Source of the DNA: a virus
Virus record (IMG/VR): IMGVR_UViG_3300020129_000509
Coordinates: 1 to 20,405 of that record
Length of the DNA: 20,405 nt
Strand: one strand, 5' to 3'
Both the position numbers and the translations under genes were made by a program. This document shows, in pieces, positions 18,971 through 20,405 of the stretch. The notes under the pieces were generated by a model. That model was not told the origin of the DNA and ran no database searches. It saw nothing but the letters and a program-made list of their open reading frames with translations. Positions within the stretch are counted from its first letter, which is position 1. Every line of letters begins with the position of its first letter.

Positions 18971-19489
18971 TCACCTGGTGAGCCACTGATACCAGATCGA
19001 GTCGTAGACTTCGACCGCTCCTAGCGTCTCTGTGACGGCCTTCAGCACTCCTGGCCAGGATGCCGAGAAATCATGGCCGCAGAGCAGGCGTTTCGCCTTC
19101 GGACGCCATGCCAGGATGTCCTTCTTCACTTCCTCGTATCGATGATCGGCGTCGATGAAGACCATGTCGAAGGCGCCATCCCGAAACATGGTCGCGGCGT
19201 GCAGACTGGGCAACCGGACGGTGCAGAGGTTCGGCGCGTTCCCCGTGTTTGCGATGAAATCGCGGTAGATGCCATCCGCCACCGCATCCCGTGCGTGGGC
19301 GTCCTCGCCGGCCGAGCCGTAGAAGTGGTCGACAGCCGTGACGTAAGCGCCGGCCGATAGCAATGCATGCGTCGAGCGGCCCTTATATGACCCGATCTCC
19401 ACGATGGTTTCCATCTCGAGAGCCTGAGTGTAGAGCCAGTCCAGCTCCTCCGGCTTCATCCAACCGTCGATGTTTGGCGAGGTGTACAT
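18971..19489 (-). CDS. Class I SAM-dependent methyltransferase (Methyltransf_24-like)
   Basis: 172 aa from ATG 19489; a longer GTG start at 19549 has no ribosome-binding site. Rossmann-fold motifs are clear: motif I VEIGSYKGRSTHALL (30-44), acidic Asp54 in AVDHFYG, FDMVFIDADHRY (107-118) with a DxD-H cluster that can bind a divalent metal, and LLCGHDF (135-141). This arrangement fits the Methyltransf_24/CmcI-MycF-type O-methyltransferases. The substrate is unknown; phage-borne members may modify glycans or small molecules. It lies between the resolvase and the rightward group and may be cargo. Confidence 0.85.
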   Translation of the reverse strand: MYTSPNIDGWMKPEELDWLYTQALEMETIVEIGSYKGRSTHALLSAGAYVTAVDHFYGSAGEDAHARDAVADGIYRDFIANTGNAPNLCTVRLPSLHAATMFRDGAFDMVFIDADHRYEEVKKDILAWRPKAKRLLCGHDFSASWPGVLKAVTETLGAVEVYDSIWYQWLTR

Positions 19490-19561
19490 GCAGTCTCTGA
19501 TTTTGCTCCGGCGATTTTTTGGCGTCGGGATACCCCCTGCGGCGCCCACTTTTGTGACGGC

Positions 19562-19642
19562 CGCCGGAGGCTCAAAACGCCTCAGAACGGCGTAAGTCGC
19601 TGGAAATAATGGCGTCAGGGGTGTGCAACAATCGGTCGATTG
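19562..19642. promoter_or_regulatory. Dyads in the gap between resolvase and methyltransferase
   Basis: A stem of CGCCG-GAGGC (19562-19571) with GCCTC (19579-19583) and CGGCG (19588-19592), interrupted by AGAA, lies in the leader of the methyltransferase gene. To its right is the dyad CAATCG-GT-CGATTG (19629-19642), with a two-base centre. The first may be a terminator for the resolvase, though no T-run follows, or a leader structure. The second has the geometry of a serine-recombinase crossover core, but this is only a suggestion. Confidence 0.35.
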
Positions 19643-19705
19643 CCGCTCAGGAAAACCGGCAAATCCAGCCCTTTTGTTTGCCGCACGGGGCTGCCGGGGC
19701 CTCGA

Positions 19706-20299
19706 CTACGTTTTCTGTACACCCGAAAGCGCCAGCCGGATGGTCGAATGCGGCACACCGAGCTCCCGCGCGATCGCCCTCCAACTCATTCCCTGGGTCC
19801 GCAGCTCGAGCGCGCGATCGCGCCGGAAGACCTTCACCGGGCGCCCGCCGCATCTCCCCTGTTTCTTCGCTCGCGCCAGGCCGGCCTTCGTCCGCTCGCT
19901 GATTCGCAGCCGTTCCTGCTTCGCGATCCAGGCCGCGATCGCCAGCATCAACTCGCCGGCCGGTCCCGTTGTCCGGAAGTGCGCCTCGCTGTAGCTTTCG
20001 AACTGGACGCCGTACTTCGTTAGGTCGCGAATGTATTCGAAGGTCTCGAGCACCCCTTCCCTGGTGAATCGATCGAGCGCCCAGACGAGGACGACGTCGA
20101 ACTTCCGTTTGGAGGCGTCCGCGAACAAACGCTTGAAGTTTTCCCGATCGCCGCTCTTGCCGCTGACGTGGTCGATGTACTCCTCTGTGACCGTCCAGTT
20201 GGCCCGGGCGCAGTAATCGCGCAACTGTAGAAGCTGGTTCTCGGTGTCTTGCCCTTTGTCCTTCGTCGACACGCGGGCGTAAATCGCTACTGTTGTCAT
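19706..20299 (-). CDS. Serine recombinase, resolvase/invertase family
   Basis: 197 aa, typical of small resolvases (~180-200). Nucleophile Ser11 in IYARVST, with Arg9. Also VVLVWALDRFTR (69-80), the helix E segment (ELMLAIAAWIAKQERLRISE) and a basic linker. A C-terminal helix-turn-helix (SWRAIARELGVPHSTIRLAL, 172-191) follows. All catalytic residues appear intact. It would cut and rejoin DNA at a short site with a two-base core, for multimer resolution or inversion. ATG 20299 has GGGAA nine bases upstream. It is distinct from the tyrosine integrase 11 kb away. Confidence 0.93.
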   Translation of the reverse strand: MTTVAIYARVSTKDKGQDTENQLLQLRDYCARANWTVTEEYIDHVSGKSGDRENFKRLFADASKRKFDVVLVWALDRFTREGVLETFEYIRDLTKYGVQFESYSEAHFRTTGPAGELMLAIAAWIAKQERLRISERTKAGLARAKKQGRCGGRPVKVFRRDRALELRTQGMSWRAIARELGVPHSTIRLALSGVQKT

Positions 20300-20405
20300 C
20301 GAATCGTTCCCTTCGATTCCCCGCTGGAAAGCTGGATGCCGCCAACCAGGTGGGTCTCTGGTGTTTCGCCTCGCGAAGGCTAGGCGGCGCCAGTATTATG
20401 CGGCA
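20300..20405. other. Right edge, upstream of resolvase
   Basis: The last 106 bp have no supported gene. A hairpin CGCCT/AGGCG around CGCGAAGGCT lies at about 20367-20386, and CATAAT near the edge on the minus strand could be a -10 box for the resolvase, with its -35 beyond the window. Resolution sites usually lie next to resolvase genes, so part of a res site may be here. Confidence 0.3.

Noticed and set aside
1-20405. CRISPR arrays, rRNA and tRNA genes.
   Set aside because: No regularly spaced 24-40 bp repeats with spacers, no rRNA signature, and no cloverleaf with a T-loop and acceptor stem were found by reading both strands.

Overview
The window is a stretch of a temperate, double-stranded DNA tailed phage, most likely an integrated prophage, in a GC-rich bacterium. 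Phage identity rests on directly readable families: a P22-type portal, a two-motor/nuclease large terminase with a small-terminase-like partner, a Mu Gam-like protein, a tyrosine integrase and a replication-initiator-like gene. The FN3 domain of the left-end gene (GYNVYRANVHGGPYT) resembles FN3 modules I associate with Acidobacteriota such as Solibacter. That host guess is inference only.

Layout. (1) Positions 1-7674 form one leftward block: a small helical protein, KTSC, Gam, two small genes, an XhlA-like membrane protein, small and large terminase, a 40-aa protein, a zinc-ribbon protein, portal, a secreted FN3 protein, and the first 29 codons of a gene running off the left edge. Most junctions overlap by 1 or 4 nt, so translation is probably coupled. 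(2) 7700-9870 is the control and integration zone: a leftward promoter with dyads, a divergent LuxR-type HTH gene, a strong hairpin, the tyrosine integrase and a 383-bp gap. (3) 9876-13519 is mainly rightward: a Zn-finger protein, a 398-aa winged-helix protein that carries iteron-like repeats inside its own gene, one opposing gene, then six small accessory genes. (4) 13518-15845 is a leftward cassette of seven or eight overlapping genes ending in an HNH-type nuclease and a PAP2-type membrane lipid phosphatase-like gene that has an in-frame TGA. (5) 15846-15949 is a divergent control region with two related palindromic operators and nearly leaderless starts on both sides. (6) 15950-17053 is rightward, 17126-17533 leftward, 17585-18930 rightward: small unknowns, membrane proteins, and a Tat-like leader. 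(7) 18971-20299 is leftward: a SAM methyltransferase and a serine resolvase.

How it may work. The initiator-like protein at 10064 would bind the GTACAAA repeats inside its own gene, as lambda O does, making 10722-10860 a candidate origin. Gam would protect DNA ends. Terminase and portal package DNA. Integrase and resolvase handle integration and multimer or module recombination. The paired palindromes at 15862-15931 look like a switch between the 13.6-15.8 kb cassette and the rightward genes. No endolysin, major capsid, tail or recognisable CI/Cro gene is present. Many start codons given here were moved to the ATG/GTG with a Shine-Dalgarno sequence or a stop/start overlap.
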